Made by a program: the position numbers and the translations under genes
Shown here: positions 12,779 to 24,142 of the stretch, piece by piece
Position numbering within the stretch: the first letter of the stretch is position 1
How the letters are laid out: every line of letters begins with the position of its first letter
NCBI GenBank assembly: GCA_030789695.1
Contig: JAULAV010008621.1
Location: 18,943 to 82,942 of the forward strand
Reading direction: 5' to 3'
Origin: Scilla litardierei
Taxonomy: Eukaryota > Streptophyta > Magnoliopsida > Asparagales > Asparagaceae
DNA length: 64,000 nucleotides
Notes under the pieces: generated by a model
Seen by the model: the letters and a program-made list of their open reading frames with translations, nothing else
The model's database searches: none
Told to the model about the DNA's origin: nothing

Positions 12779-14594
12779 GGACTTTTTTGTGGATTTTTCT
12801 GTGCTTAGAGCTATTTTCTACATTTTATTGAAGTTATGGATCTTTTATTAAATGATATGATTTTTTGGCTAACTTTATCTTCTCTTATTTTTCAGTTGAA
12901 GATGGTGATCTCCCGGTTCCAACGGATATTTTTGTAGATTTTTCTAAGCTGAGGTCTATTTTTCAATATTTTCTGGAAGTAATGGATATTTTTATTAAAT
13001 AATATGTTTTTTGGCCTAGTTTTGTCTTCTCGTATTTTTAAGTTGAAAATGGCGATCTCCTGGTTCCAACAGACATTTATGCGGATTTTTCTGAGCTCCG
13101 GGCTATTTTCTACTTTTCTGTAAGTGATGAATCTCTATATTTATTAATATGATTTTTATCGTAATTTTTCTCTTCTCTTATTTTTCTGTTGAAAATGGCG
13201 ATCTCCTGGGTCTAACAGACATTTATACAGATTTTTTAGAGATTGGGGCTATTTTTATATATTTTCGAGAAGTAGTGGATCTTTTTATAACATTATATGA
13301 TTTTGGCCTAGTTTTGTTTTCTCTTATTTTTCAGTTGAAGATGTCGATCTCCCGTTTCTAACGGATATTTTAGTATATTCTTCTTAGCTCGGAACTATTT
13401 TCAAAAGTTCATTGAAGATATGGATCTTTTTATTAAATGATATGATTTTTATATACTAAGTTTGTCATCTTATATTTTTCAATTGAATATATCGATCTCC
13501 GGTTCCAACAGATATTTTTGCGGATTTTTCTGACCACGAGGCTATTTTCTATATTTTTTGGAAGATATAATTTTTTGTTAAATAATTTGATTTTTGGCCT
13601 ACTTCTGTTCTCTTATTTTTCAGTTGAAGATGGCGATATTCCGGTTCCAACAGACATTTTAGGGATTTTTCTGAGCTCCGGGCAATTTTCTACATTTTCT
13701 GTAAGGTTTGAAATGATACGATTTTTATAACCTAATTTTGTCTTCTCTTATTTTTCCAGTTGAAGATGGTGATCTCCCGATTCCAGCAGATATTTTTGCG
13801 GATTTTTCTGATAACGGTGCTATTTTTCTATATTTTCGGGAAGTTATGGATCTTTTTATCAAATGAGATGATTTTTTCGGACAAATTGTGTCTTCTCTTA
13901 ATTTTTAGTTGAAGATGGCGATCTCTCGGCTCTAACAGACATTTTTGCAGATTATTCTGACCTCGGGGCTATTTTCTAAATTTTCTTGAAGATATGGATC
14001 TTTTGATTAAAGTATGTTATTTTTGGCATAAGTTTGTCTTTCTTATTTTTTTAATTGAAGATGGCGATCTCCCGGTTCCAACGTATATTTTGGCGGATTT
14101 TTATGAGTTCGGTGATATTTTCTACATTTTATGGAAGATATGATATGGATCTTTTATTATATGATTTTTATAGACTGCATTTCTCTTCTCTTATTTTTTC
14201 AGTTGAAGATGGCGATCTACCAGTTCCAATGCTCATTTTTGCAGATTTTTCTCAGCTAGGGGCCATTTTTCTACATTTTCTGAAAAATATGTATTTTTTT
14301 AAATGTTATGATTTTTTTGCCTAATTTTGTCTTCTCTTTTATCAGTTAAAGATGGCGATCTCTCAGTTCCAACGGATATTTGTCTGGATAATTTTGAGCT
14401 ACGGGCTATTTTCTACATTTTCTGTAAGGTACAGATCTTTATATTAAAAGATATGATTTTTATGGCCTAATTTTATCTTCTCTTATTTTTTTATTTGAAA
14501 ATGGCGATCTCCTGGTTCCATCGAACATTTTTGCAGATTTTTCTGAGCTCAAGTCTATTTTCTACATTTTTGGAAGATATGTATCTTTTTATTA

Positions 14595-15246
14595 CATGAT
14601 ATGATTTAGTGGCATAATATTGTCATCTCTTATTTTTGAGTTGAATATGGCGATCTCCCGGTTCCAACAGATATTTTTGTAGATTTTTCTGAGCTCGGGG
14701 CTATTTTCTACATCTTATTGAATATATGTATCTTTTTATTAGATATGATTTTTGTAACCTAATTTGTATTCTCTTATTTTTCAGTTGAAGATGATGATAT
14801 CCCGCTTCCAACAGACATTTTGCGGATATTTCTAAGCTTAGAACTATTTTCTATATTTTTGTAAGATATGGATCTTTTTATTAAATGATATGATTTTTCT
14901 ATCTTAATATTGTCTGATCTTAAATTTCAGTTGGAGATCGCGATCTCGCGGTTCCAACGGACATTTTTGCAGATTTTTCTAATCTCAGGGCTATTTTCTA
15001 CATTTTATTGAGGATATGGATCGATATGATTTTTATAGCCTAACTTTGTCTTCTCTTATTTTTCTGTTGAAGATGGCGGTCTCCCATTTCCAAGAAAATT
15101 TTTGCGGATTTTTCTGACCTCATTGATATTTTCTGTATTTTCTGGAAGATATCGTTCGTTTTGTTAAATGATATGATTTTTGGCCAAATTTTATCTTCTC
15201 TTATTTTTTTGTTCATGATGGCGATTTTCCGATTCCAACGGACATT
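14595..15246 (+). repeat. Higher-order block, right copy of ~2.48-kb pair
   Basis: Carries the same ordered variants as 12120-12778 (GATTTAGTGGC, GTTGAATATGGCGATCTCCC, TTTTTGTAACC, GATGATATCCC with GATATTTCTAAGCTTAGAAC, ATTGAGGATATGGAT, GGAAGATATCGTTCGTTTT, CATGATGGCGATTTTCCGAT). One monomer is shortened at about 15018 (GGATCGATATGATTTTT). The CACTA element is inserted at its right end, so the insertion is later than this duplication or struck only this copy. Confidence 0.75.
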
Positions 15247-15500
15247 CACTACTACAAAAAAAACCATTGCATAGCGCTTTTTTTAAACTTGGATAGCGCT
15301 TTTAAGCGCTATCCAAGCTACCGCTATGGTAGCTTGGATAGCGCTTTTTTAAGCGCTATCTAAGTGGTTTACTAAGATAGCGCTTTACTAGCTTAGCGCT
15401 TTTGGAAGTACTATTCAAGATTACTCGAGAAATTTTGATTTTGACCTTGCATAGCACTTTCTAAGCGCTATATCAGGTACCACTAAGATAGCGCCTAATA
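15247..15500. repeat. CACTA 5' end: TIR and subterminal repeats
   Basis: TIR at 15247-15256, then repeated TAGCGCTTTT / AAGCGCTA motifs in both directions. One pair forms a perfect 19-bp hairpin (arms 15304-15322 and 15328-15346, loop GCTAT). Such clusters are the likely transposase-binding region by analogy with En/Spm. Confidence 0.88.
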
Positions 15501-15773
15501 AAACATGCAGCCCAAAACATTGGATCTTACATCACTCCTCTGCAGAACTGTTCTTTACATGCTTAAATCCTGACAAGCATATCATAAACAAAAACCTGAA
15601 CTCTACGAACAATGCCATAACACACATAAGAACAATAAACACACACACGTATATAGACACCACCAACTTCATTCATATACGTATATATATGTTTACACCC
15701 AACTTAATTATCTGCATGCCCCAACACAAACACTGTTACAAACCAGGCCACCCACCAGTAGCAAAGACACCAA

Positions 15774-15774
<1 letters not shown>

Positions 15775-15804
<30 letters not shown>
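15775..15804. repeat. (CA)15 microsatellite
   Basis: Uninterrupted CA dinucleotide run inside the CACTA element. It accounts for the His/Thr-rich ORF at 15689-15874, which is not a gene. Confidence 0.95.
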
Positions 15805-15808
<4 letters not shown>

Positions 15809-15930
15809 ACATCACAGCAACACAAAAGCAAGCCCCAGAGCAGATATCCATATCCATTACAAACACGAATTTAAATTTATCCATACTGCTGATGGGAAGA
15901 TAACAAATATATGTTTGGGGTTGACGTCAG

Positions 15931-16135
15931 CTAGCCACGGAGGAAGCTCCTGCGTGGCATGACAGGCACACCGTCATCATCTTTGAGCTTGACGAAAGTG
16001 TACACTGCAGCCCCTGCGACGGCCCCGGCAGTTGGCGCCACGAGGTATATCCATATCTACCGATAATTTCCCGCCGCCACCGCTGGTCCTAGCGTTCGCA
16101 CTGGATTCATAGATCCACTACTAGATGGCCTGCAT
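15931..16135 (-). pseudogene. NIP-type aquaporin, last-exon fragment
   Basis: Minus-strand translation gives SGSMNPVRTLGPAVAAGNYR, an in-frame TAG, then IWIYLVAPTAGAVAGAAVYT, FVKLKDDD and a terminal stop at 15931-15933. This is the second NPA loop plus the sixth membrane helix and C-terminal tail of a nodulin-26-like intrinsic protein, a water/metalloid channel of plant membranes. The loop reads NPV instead of NPA, a variant known in the NIP5/NIP6 (boric acid) group. Upstream, the AGP that normally precedes this loop is out of frame by one base. The internal stop (where a Trp or Lys codon is usual) and missing exons make it a dead captured fragment. Confidence 0.82.
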
Positions 16136-16139
16136 ATTG

Positions 16140-17970
16140 ATGTAGTTAGCAAACCATGGCTTTTTGTAAAAATGCATACAAAGAGCTTATGTTAGACAAT
16201 CAGAAATATGATACGTTACATCTGTGAGAGATAAGCCATATTTATGAAATATATTTCTGAGTTTAATAGAACATTCGCTTCAATATTTTGGTTGATTGAG
16301 CTTTTAAGTGTACAAGGTCTTGAATATGTCATGAATCATTGTAACTCTGCCTAATTTCAAAGACACCTAATTCAAATAGCATTTTGAACATGATGCTGCG
16401 AGCAAGCATTACAGGTATAGATACTAACCCTGCAATTACATTTTGAACATCTGTAAAAATTTTAAAAGACAAAAGTCCAAGCATTATATGTATCGTGACT
16501 TTTTATCCAATTGCCATACAAAAGTTCCCAATCTGGAGAGTGTATTGTTGCCACTTAATTTGGCCTATCATTGGGAAGTTCAAAAGTTGTAAGAAACATT
16601 GAAATTTAATATTAAAATTTCCATAGACCTTATCAATTGTAATGGGTTGACAACTGTACAGGATGTAACATAAAGGTAACCATATGAGGAAAAAATGAGA
16701 GAGATTATGTTTGACAGGTAGCTAAAACTGCTGTAAAGGCCGGCAAGCTATGCTAAGGAGTTTGAATTGTGAAGTTTCAGTTAACTTTCTGTTCTCTGTA
16801 GTTGTTTGCTTATAATTCTATATATCTTATGTTTTATGGTTGGAGCTGATGTTCCATCTCATTGTCTCAAAAAAATCTTTGATATTTATGCATTTCCAAT
16901 CTATCATATCTTGTTGGCAAATCCTTCTTGGTGTTTGAATCTCACCCATCTCTTTAGTGCTGCAAGAATGTTTCTCCCTTCCCTTTATGGAACATCACTG
17001 AATTTTTATGCTCATCTTTTTTCATTCTCTTATTATTTATTTTTTAAAAAAAATTTCATTGAGAATCCTCATGATAGCCAAATATATAGCCTACTAATGA
17101 AATAAATAATTTGTTCATCTTACTTTAAAAGTCCTCCAAAGGTTTTAGTACCTGACCGCATGAGTTTCAGCATACTGTATTATCATAACAGAGAGCTTGT
17201 TCTTCAGTTGTTTACTGCTGCAATGTATCAAATACGTATGTCACTCATAATAAGGAAATTTTATTGTTTACTCATGACGAGCATTGCACTAAGCTCGATT
17301 TTGAACATAAATAGGGAAACATTATTAGCTAATAATTCATATGGGAGTTGTCGTGCTCAAACTGATACAATATTGTTGACAATCTAGTTGAAGTGTAATA
17401 GACCTCGAAGGATCCATGCAAACAAAGACGCAGTTGTATACGGTGTGAACTGACAGTAAAAGAGTTGGGAAACACACTTTGCACAACAAAATAATCTACG
17501 CATATGATAAACTGTGTAAACGCATTCATGTTCGAATGAGATCATATTAGCAAGAAAGTGGGAATTATTTAACTTCTTACGATGATGAATGCATTTGTTA
17601 TGTACCTACAGTGTTACCTCCAGCAGTAGCGCCATCAGCATCCCCATCAATCAGACAAAGTGTTGCGAGAGCTCCAGCTCCATCACCAATGCAGTCAGCT
17701 GCAGTCTCTTTCTCAACACCGTTTCTCTTTCTTCTTGCACTTGCAACAGTTTACCTTTCAAACCATCTCTGAGAGAGTTCAGGCAGTATCCATATGTGAA
17801 GTACTAGAATGAGACCATGAACAATTTGTATCAGTGCAATTTCCTCTTAATATTGTGTCTTTTATTCCTATCGTGACTTCATTGTGACCTTATTAGTGCA
17901 AACAAAATTCAGAAGGTTTGAAAGCAATCCGTTTTTCAAACAGTATCAGGAACTGAAATCATGCACCGTG
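16140..17970. other. CACTA interior, unassigned
   Basis: AT-rich sequence resembling introns or UTRs of captured genes. Open frames at 16806-17105 and 17160-17387 show no motif I recognise. On the minus strand near 17600-17770 the base composition is more coding-like (CT-rich on plus, a frame reading GDGAGALATLCLIDGD), possibly another small exon, but I cannot assign it. Confidence 0.4.
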
Positions 17971-17978
17971 TCTCTGCA

Positions 17979-18140
17979 CTATTGTCTCTGCACTATTGAA
18001 ACGACGACAGTACCATCATCAAGCTTGCCACCAATGAAATTTGGGTATCTAGCAATATGGGCAGCATCAGCGAAAGGGCTTCTTGCTGAAACTGACCTCC
18101 CCACTTCTTGCGCCCTCAATGCTAAATACTCTGCAATCTC
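17979..18140 (-). pseudogene. PP2C-type phosphatase, C-terminal exon fragment
   Basis: Minus-strand exon preceded by a good 3' splice site (TTTGCAG before GAGATTGCAG). It reads [27 protein letters not shown], then [19 protein letters not shown] and stop. The SPFA...GGKLDD-TVVVS pattern is the C-terminal metal-binding end of plant PP2C phosphatases of the PPTC7-like group (Ser/Thr dephosphorylation, often plastid or mitochondrial). A 14-bp tandem duplication (17970-17983 / 17984-17997) lies at the stop codon and may have created the present C-terminus. The intron to the upstream exon is 92 bp (18141-18232) and in phase 0. Confidence 0.78.
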
Positions 18141-18232
18141 CTGCAAACCAAAAATCACCATAGAAACCAATGCAATGCATTCAGACATGAAAAAAAATAA
18201 ATCATCGAGAATGTAGCTCTAGTAGCTCGTAC

Positions 18233-18394
18233 CCCAGGTTTGAAATTTGTTTGGAGGGATTTGTTGACAATTGCTGCCACTTCTTGTCCATATACTGATG
18301 CATAATTTCCAATGGTTTTCACACCATCAGTGCCTCTAGGGGTTGCACGATGGAAATCATTCTCGACTATCAAGTTTATTGGGGCTAAACCTTC
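18233..18394 (-). pseudogene. Chimeric exon: branched-chain aminotransferase joined to PP2C
   Basis: A single open minus-strand exon with a 3' splice site (CATTGCAG) before it and a GT donor after 18233. Positions 18394-18293 read EGLAPINLIVENDFHRATP, then GVKTIGNYASV, which matches the PLP-fold region of plant branched-chain amino acid aminotransferases (BCAT; the family has GGTGGVK where this has RGTDGVK, so a glycine-rich loop residue is changed). Without a frame break, 18292-18233 reads YGQEVAAIVNKSLQTNFKPG, matching the PP2C region that normally lies just upstream of the exon at 17979-18140. Two unrelated genes have thus been joined inside the transposon. Expression cannot be judged from sequence. 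Confidence 0.72.
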
Positions 18395-18399
18395 CTGCA

Positions 18400-19560
18400 A
18401 TGATGTAACACGCATGTAATTAGCAATACAATGACTAAGATTTAATTTATAATTCTGGAATGAACACTGATTAACTACACTGAAGGGGAATTGACCATCT
18501 CATCTTAGGTTTTCAAAGGGCTTGAAAAAAGAGAGAGAAGGGGAATTGACCATCTCATCTTAGGTTTTCTGCTGCCGATCTGATTAAACAAAAAAAGAAA
18601 ATTTTCAAGCCTCAGACAGCCAGCTATAGTTTACATCAATGAGATTTATTTAATAAATCTCAGACGGTAATTCCAAAATTAGCTTAAACATCATGGGCAA
18701 GATATATTTTAACTGATTAAGACAAAAAAATGTAATTGATTTTTATTACTCTGACCATCATCATCAGAACATACTGATTGATTTTCTCATCCACAACTTT
18801 GAGGTCGTATAGGAAGGTGTCCTAAGATTGAAAAGCTTTCATCATTTGATCCATGGTCGCGATTTTTTTAATATACAGATCAAGAAACAAGAATTCGTAG
18901 TAAAAATATAAAATCAATTAGATTCAGAAGTAATAAAAGATGGATGCATCACTTGGAGGCAATCCTCAGTTCAAGTGTTGGATTATCATAAGGTTACTTC
19001 ATCACGATCCGAAAGAAAAATTGTTATTTTGGAAAATAAATAATTGAAATTGAGAAAAGATGTACTCAGTGATGGCGATAAGATTAATTGGTAAAATAAA
19101 GTTTATCCTCATCGTAACCTAACCATCTCCTTTTGCTTTCAAAATCCCTTCAAAAAAGTAATTAAAATGCTGAAAATGAGAGAAATAACGAATTAAAATG
19201 ATGAAATTTTTACGGTAAAATAAAGTGGAGAGTAAGAGATTGCTCAGTTCAGCGGGAATGTCGACTTGCAAATCCCTCTCCTTTTAAATATAAGAGAAGG
19301 ACCTGCAATACGGTCTGTTGAGCTTGAATATTCCAAGTCATCACTGCAATCTCTCTAACACCTTGGTAAAGAACAGATCTGGATGCTAAACCCCAGAGAA
19401 AATAGAAATAAATTTTGAGAACCCTAATACTATTGATCTTTGGAGGAGCCGCCGAACGAGAGGAAAATGGTTTATGTTGGCTTGGAATGCATATGGGAAG
19501 GCTGACAATTTAGGGCTTGGAAAATTTGGGGCTCGTTTGAAAACGAGAGGGTTCAATATT
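18400..19560. other. CACTA interior, unassigned 3' part
   Basis: AT-rich with no recognised coding region. Around 18480-18570 there is a local direct repeat (GGGGAATTGACCATCTCATC twice, about 56 bp apart). Reverse-strand text near 19250-19470 looks like a plant 5' UTR and first exon region but gives no identifiable protein. Confidence 0.45.
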
Positions 19561-19836
19561 TTTGTTTAAGCGCTATCCAAGGGATTATATATATGTATAT
19601 TTTTAAATAAAAGTGCTTACGTAACGATTAGTACCATAGCGCTAAAATAAAGCGTTATTTAAGGTATTACTTGGATAGCGCTTTAACAAAAAGCGCTATC
19701 CAAGTGATTTTTACCTTAATTTTGATTTATTTTTATTTTCTATAAGTGCAAAAGCGCTATACAAGAGCTCACTTAGATAGCGCTTTTTAGAAGTGCTATT
19801 TAAGTGGCTTTACCCAAGCCCAAATCTGTAGTAGTG
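19560..19836. repeat. CACTA 3' end: subterminal repeats and TIR
   Basis: Multiple AGCGCT-centred motifs (AAGCGCTATCCAAG, CTTGGATAGCGCTTT, TAGCGCTTTTTAG), including an inverted pair at about 19671-19705, ending in TGTAGTAGTG at 19827-19836. Confidence 0.88.
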
Positions 19837-22197
19837 ATATTTTTGTGGATTTTTCTCAGCTCGGGTTTATTTTCTACATTTTCTAAAAGATATGGATCTT
19901 TTTATTAAATGCTATCATTTTTGGCCAAATTTTCTCTTCTCTTATTTTTCAGTTAAAGATAACGATCTACTGGTCAATGGACATTTATGTGGATTTTTCC
20001 GTACTCGGTGCAATTTTCTAAATTTTTTGAAGATTTGGATCTTTTTATTAAATTATATTATTTTCGCATGATTTTGTCTTCTGTTATTTTTCTGTTGAAT
20101 ATGGCGACTATCAGTTCCAACAGATATTTTTGCGTATTTTTCTGAGCTCGGGACTATTTTTCTCCATTTTCTGGATGTTATGGATCTTTTTATTAAATAA
20201 TATCATTTTGGCCTAATTATATCTTCACTTATTTTTAGTTGAAAATGGCGATCTCCCAGTTCCAACGGACATTTGTGTGGATCTTTCTGAGCTCCGGGCT
20301 ACTATTTTCAATATTTTCTGCAAGATATGGATTTTTATATTAAATGATATGATTTTTATAGCCTAATTTGTCTTATCTTATTTTTTTCAGTTGAAAATGG
20401 TGATCTCCTGATTCCAACTGACATTTTAGCAGATTTTTCTAAGCTCGGGGCTTTTTTTCTGTACTTTCAAAAGGTAATATATCTTTTTATTAATGATATG
20501 ATTTTTTGACTTAATTTTTTCTTGTCTTATTTTTCAGTCGGACATGTCGATCTACCGGTTCCAACAGACATTTTCACGAATCTATCTGACCTCAAGCATA
20601 TTTTCTAAATTTTCTGGAAGATATTGATCTTCTTATTAAATGATATGATTTTTGGCCTAATTTTGTCTTCTCTTATTTTTAAGTTGAAGATGACGATCTC
20701 CCGGTTCAAACGGACATTTTTGCTACTTTTACTGAGCTCGGTGCTATTTTCTATATTTTATAGAAGATATCTATCTTTTTAAAGGATATAATTTTTAAAG
20801 CTTATATTTGTCTTCTCTTATTTTTTCAGTTGAAGATGACGATATACCGGTTCAAGCGGACATTTTTACAGATTTTAATTAGCATGTATCAATTATTCTA
20901 TATTTTCTGGAAGATATGGATCTTTTATTAAATGATATGATTATTTGGCAAAATTTTGTCTTCTATTAGTTAAATATGGCGATCTCTAGGTTCCAACGGA
21001 CATATGAGCGGATTTTCCTAAGCTAGGGCTATTTTCCACATTTTATGGAACATATGTTTCTTATAATTAAATGAAATAATTTTTATAGCCTATGTTTGTC
21101 TTCTCTTATTTTTTTAGTTGAAGGTGGCGATCTACCTGTTCCAACCTTACATTTTTGCAGATTTTAATTTGCATGTGTCAATTTTTCTACAGTTTCCGGA
21201 AGATATGGATATTTTATTAAATGATATGATTATTAGGCCAAATTTTGTCTTCTATTTTTTAGTTAAACTTGTCGATCTCCTGGTTTTAATGGACATTGAG
21301 CGGATTTTTCTAACCTACATGCTATTTTCTACATTTCTATAAGATATGGACCTTTTTCTTAAATGATATGATTGTTATTGCCTAATTTTTTCTTCTCTTA
21401 TTTTTAGTTGAAGATGTCCATCTCCCGGTTCAAACGAAATGTTTTGAGGATTTTTCTAGGCTCATGGCTATTTTTGTGCATTTTAAGGAAGATATGAATC
21501 ATTTTATTAAATGATATTATTTTTTGGCCTAATTTTGTATTCGCTTATTTTTTAGCTGAAGATGGCGATCTTCTAGTTCCAACAGACATTTTAATGTCTG
21601 CAGAGTTTTTTTCATCGAGGCTATTTTATACATTTTCTGGAAAATATGAATTTTTTATCAAATCATTTGATTTTTTGGCCTTATTTTGTCTTCTCTTATA
21701 TTTCAGATGAAACCGAGATCTCCCAGCTCCAACGTACATTTTACGGTTTTTTCTGAGCTATAGGCTATTTTCTACAATTTTTGTAAGATATGAATCTTTA
21801 TATATTAAATGATATGATTTTATAGCCTAATTTTGTCTTCTCTTATTTTTTAGTTGAAAATGGTGATCTCCCTGTTCAAACAAATATTTTTGCAGATTTT
21901 ACTTAGCTCTGTATTTTCTGGAAGATGTGGATCTTTCTATTAAATGCAATGATTTTTGGCATAATTTTGTATTCTCTAATTTTTCAGTTGAAGATTGTGA
22001 TCTCTCTTTTCCAAAGGACATTTTATGGATATTTCTGAGCTGGGGACAATTTCTGCCGTTTCTATTAGATATGGATCTTTTTATTAAATTATATGATTTT
22101 TCTAGGCTAATTTTGTCACCTCTATTTTCCAGTTGAAGATGGTGATCTCCTAATTCTAACAAATATTTTTTGCAGATTTTTCTGACCTCGGGGCTAT
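19837..22197 (+). repeat. ~147-bp satellite, plus orientation
   Basis: About 16 monomers, resuming inside the monomer that the CACTA element split. Holds a recognisable dimer duplication at 20828-21400. The array is cut at GGGGCTAT (22197) by the copia element. Confidence 0.95.
20828..21404 (+). repeat. Two-monomer (~290 bp) tandem duplication
   Basis: Two adjacent dimers share private changes: GATTTTAATTAGCATGTATC / GATTTTAATTTGCATGTGTC, ATGATTATTTGGC / ATGATTATTAGGC, and the odd ACATATGAGCGG / ACATTGAGCGG. Spacing is about 290 bp, that is two monomers. Confidence 0.75.
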
Positions 22198-23186
22198 CAT
22201 CTTCTTCCCCAAAAATTTTCAAACCCTAGAGGGATTTTTTCATCGCCACATGGCCAGAAGCCGCGCATGAAAAACCCCCTCGATCACCCGCGCTGTTGCC
22301 GCCGCTTGCAGCGGCTGCTGCTGCCCGCAATGACGGCCAACGAAGCCATCGCCTGTAGCGACGGCCACCATGGCCATACCGCAAGAAGCGGTGGCAGCGA
22401 TGACCCCCCTGTGCACGCACGTCCGAAACCCTAGCCGCTAGAAACGGCAACCCATACGATAGAAACCCTAATCAGTTGCTCGGGACCACACGACAGATCG
22501 AATCCAAAACCCCTAACTAGGGTTTGTCCACAAAAATTTTGTTTTTCCAAAAATTTTTCAGATTTAATTAAAATTTTTTCTTCATTAAATTCTGGATTAT
22601 TACACACTTTTTAATTCATCGCATTTTTTGATTATCTGATTATTATACGTTTAATAATTAGGAAGATCCTGCGACCGCTCTGCCGTTAGTCAACTAAGCT
22701 AACGGTGTATGACGTTGCCCAGTGGTCCAATAATTATTAAAACGAAATTTTTTCATTTCCATTATAAAATGCATGTGATGATTTCTTGCATGTGATGATT
22801 AATTGTCTGCAATGTAATAAAATGCCTGCTGCATTTTTTCCTGCGACGTATGTTTATATTTGTTGTGGTTTTGGATCGGCTAGCTATCACCATTATTTCC
22901 CTCGCATTTTGTTTCTATTTTTTTTTGAGAGAAATTGTAGTGAGGACATTATTGTATAAATTCCAAGACCGGCGGACGTCCCACGAAGATGAAGATCTAT
23001 TCCAGAAGAATAGGGGCCCCACGTGGGTTTCCGAGTTGTATTTTCAATTTTATGGGACTGTAGTGGACTTTATTTAAAATGGTGATTAGCCGATCCACAC
23101 AACACATATCTGTGTCTGAAATGCATAATTACTTGTTTTACTTTAAAAATATCTAATTATTGCTCATTTTTAACATGATAGAGATA
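22198..23186 (+). other. 5' leader remnant of the copia element
   Basis: GC-rich at 22230-22500 (the only such stretch in the window, with GCCGCC-type repeats and several CCCTA motifs), then AT-rich. It looks like an untranslated leader. The Ala/Arg-rich minus-strand ORF at 22226-22450 is a product of base composition, not a gene. Confidence 0.6.
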
Positions 23187-24142
23187 ATGGCTAAAATTGC
23201 GGGCGTCGACTTTGATGTATTGGATGCTATAGGAAAAAATAATCTGAGCTGGCAGTTGGATATAAAATTCCACCTGCGCTCACCAGGGCTAAGCCATGCC
23301 ATTATTGTAGGCGATACGATTTCTGATATAGATAAAGCGAAAGCAATTATCTATATCAGACGACATATCGATTGGACCCTGAAGGCCGAGTACCTCACTA
23401 TGGAAGACTCTTATGAGTTATGGACCGCCCTCGAGGATAGATACAAACATTAAAGACATGTTATCCTTCCCCGAGCGCGATATGAATGGGAGAACCTATG
23501 TCTCCAGGACTTTAAGTCCATCGCCAAGTACAACTCGGCAGTCTTCAGTATCACCTCACGCCTTAAGTTGCGTAGTGAGAAAGTGACAGAGGAACGCATG
23601 CTAGAGAAGACGTATACATCCTTCCACGAGAAGGATGTCATACTTATGCAACAGTATCATGAACGAAAGTTCACGAAATACTCGGAGCTTCTCTCATGCC
23701 TTCTGATAGCAGAACAGAATAGAGACCTCCTTCTGGCCACCTATAACTCAAGCCATACTGGTACTGCTCTTGCACCTGAAGCGCATCACATCTCCTCCCA
23801 GAAGAAGAGGACCAACTTCCAAGGCAAACCCCAGAAGGGCAAGGCAATGAAGAAGCAGGCTAGAGGACCCCCTCCAAGAACCAACAATGAGGGAAAGAAG
23901 AAAAATGTGTGGAAGAGAAAAGACAATGGCCAGACATCTGCCCTAGAAAAGACTGAAAAGATAAATTCCACAGGTGTGGCATGACTGGACACTGGTCCAG
24001 GAATTGTCAGACTCCATGCCACCTACAGTACTTGTACAATGCTAGCCAGAAGCCAGCCGAGACAAACTTGGTGGAAAATGAAGACATGGCACCAAACAGG
24101 TTCATTGCTGAGGACTTCTCAAATGATGACCTGCTCGACTGA
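23187..24142 (+). pseudogene. Copia gag (capsid and nucleocapsid), broken
   Basis: Starts at ATG 23187 (MAKIAGVDFDVLDAIGKNN), the usual N-terminus in this group; the frame opens further upstream but without ATG. The UBN2-type capsid domain follows (KAIIYIRRHIDWTLKAEYLT, LWTALEDRYKH). An in-frame TAA at 23451-23453, probably from CAA, interrupts it, and the same frame resumes as RHVILPRARYEWENLCLQDF and continues to about 23960. A Lys/Arg-rich linker precedes a zinc knuckle reached by frameshift: FHRCGMTGHWSRNC, with the first Cys changed to Phe. It ends at TGA 24140-24142. The product would be the virus-like-particle protein. Confidence 0.88.

Larger units (their letters stand above)
11667..15246 (+). 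repeat. ~147-bp satellite, plus orientation
   Basis: About 24 monomers. A run near 12120-12778 is repeated near 14595-15246 in the same monomer order (see separate entries). It is interrupted on the right by the CACTA element, inside the GACATTTTT segment of a monomer. Confidence 0.95.
15247..19836. mobile_element. Non-autonomous CACTA (En/Spm-type) transposon carrying gene fragments
   Basis: Begins CACTACTACA and ends TGTAGTAGTG, a perfect 10-bp terminal inverted repeat with the hallmark CACTA end, 4590 bp long. The 3-bp flanks are ATT (left) and ATA (right), consistent with a 3-bp target duplication with one mismatch; the satellite reads through as GACATTTTTGTGG when the element is removed. 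Both ends carry arrays of AGCGCT-centred subterminal repeats in both orientations, as CACTA elements do for transposase binding. No TNPA- or TNPD-like transposase is recognisable, so it would need one supplied in trans. The interior holds at least three plant gene fragments, all on the minus strand. Confidence 0.93.

Noticed and set aside
15689..15874. His/Thr-rich ORF
   Set aside because: Created by the (CA)15 microsatellite.
16806..17387. Two small ORFs inside the CACTA element
   Set aside because: Hydrophobic, AT-rich, no motif; more likely intron sequence of captured genes.
22226..22450. Ala/Arg/Gly-rich minus-strand ORF
   Set aside because: Lies in the GC-rich leader of the copia element, antisense to it; composition alone explains the open frame.
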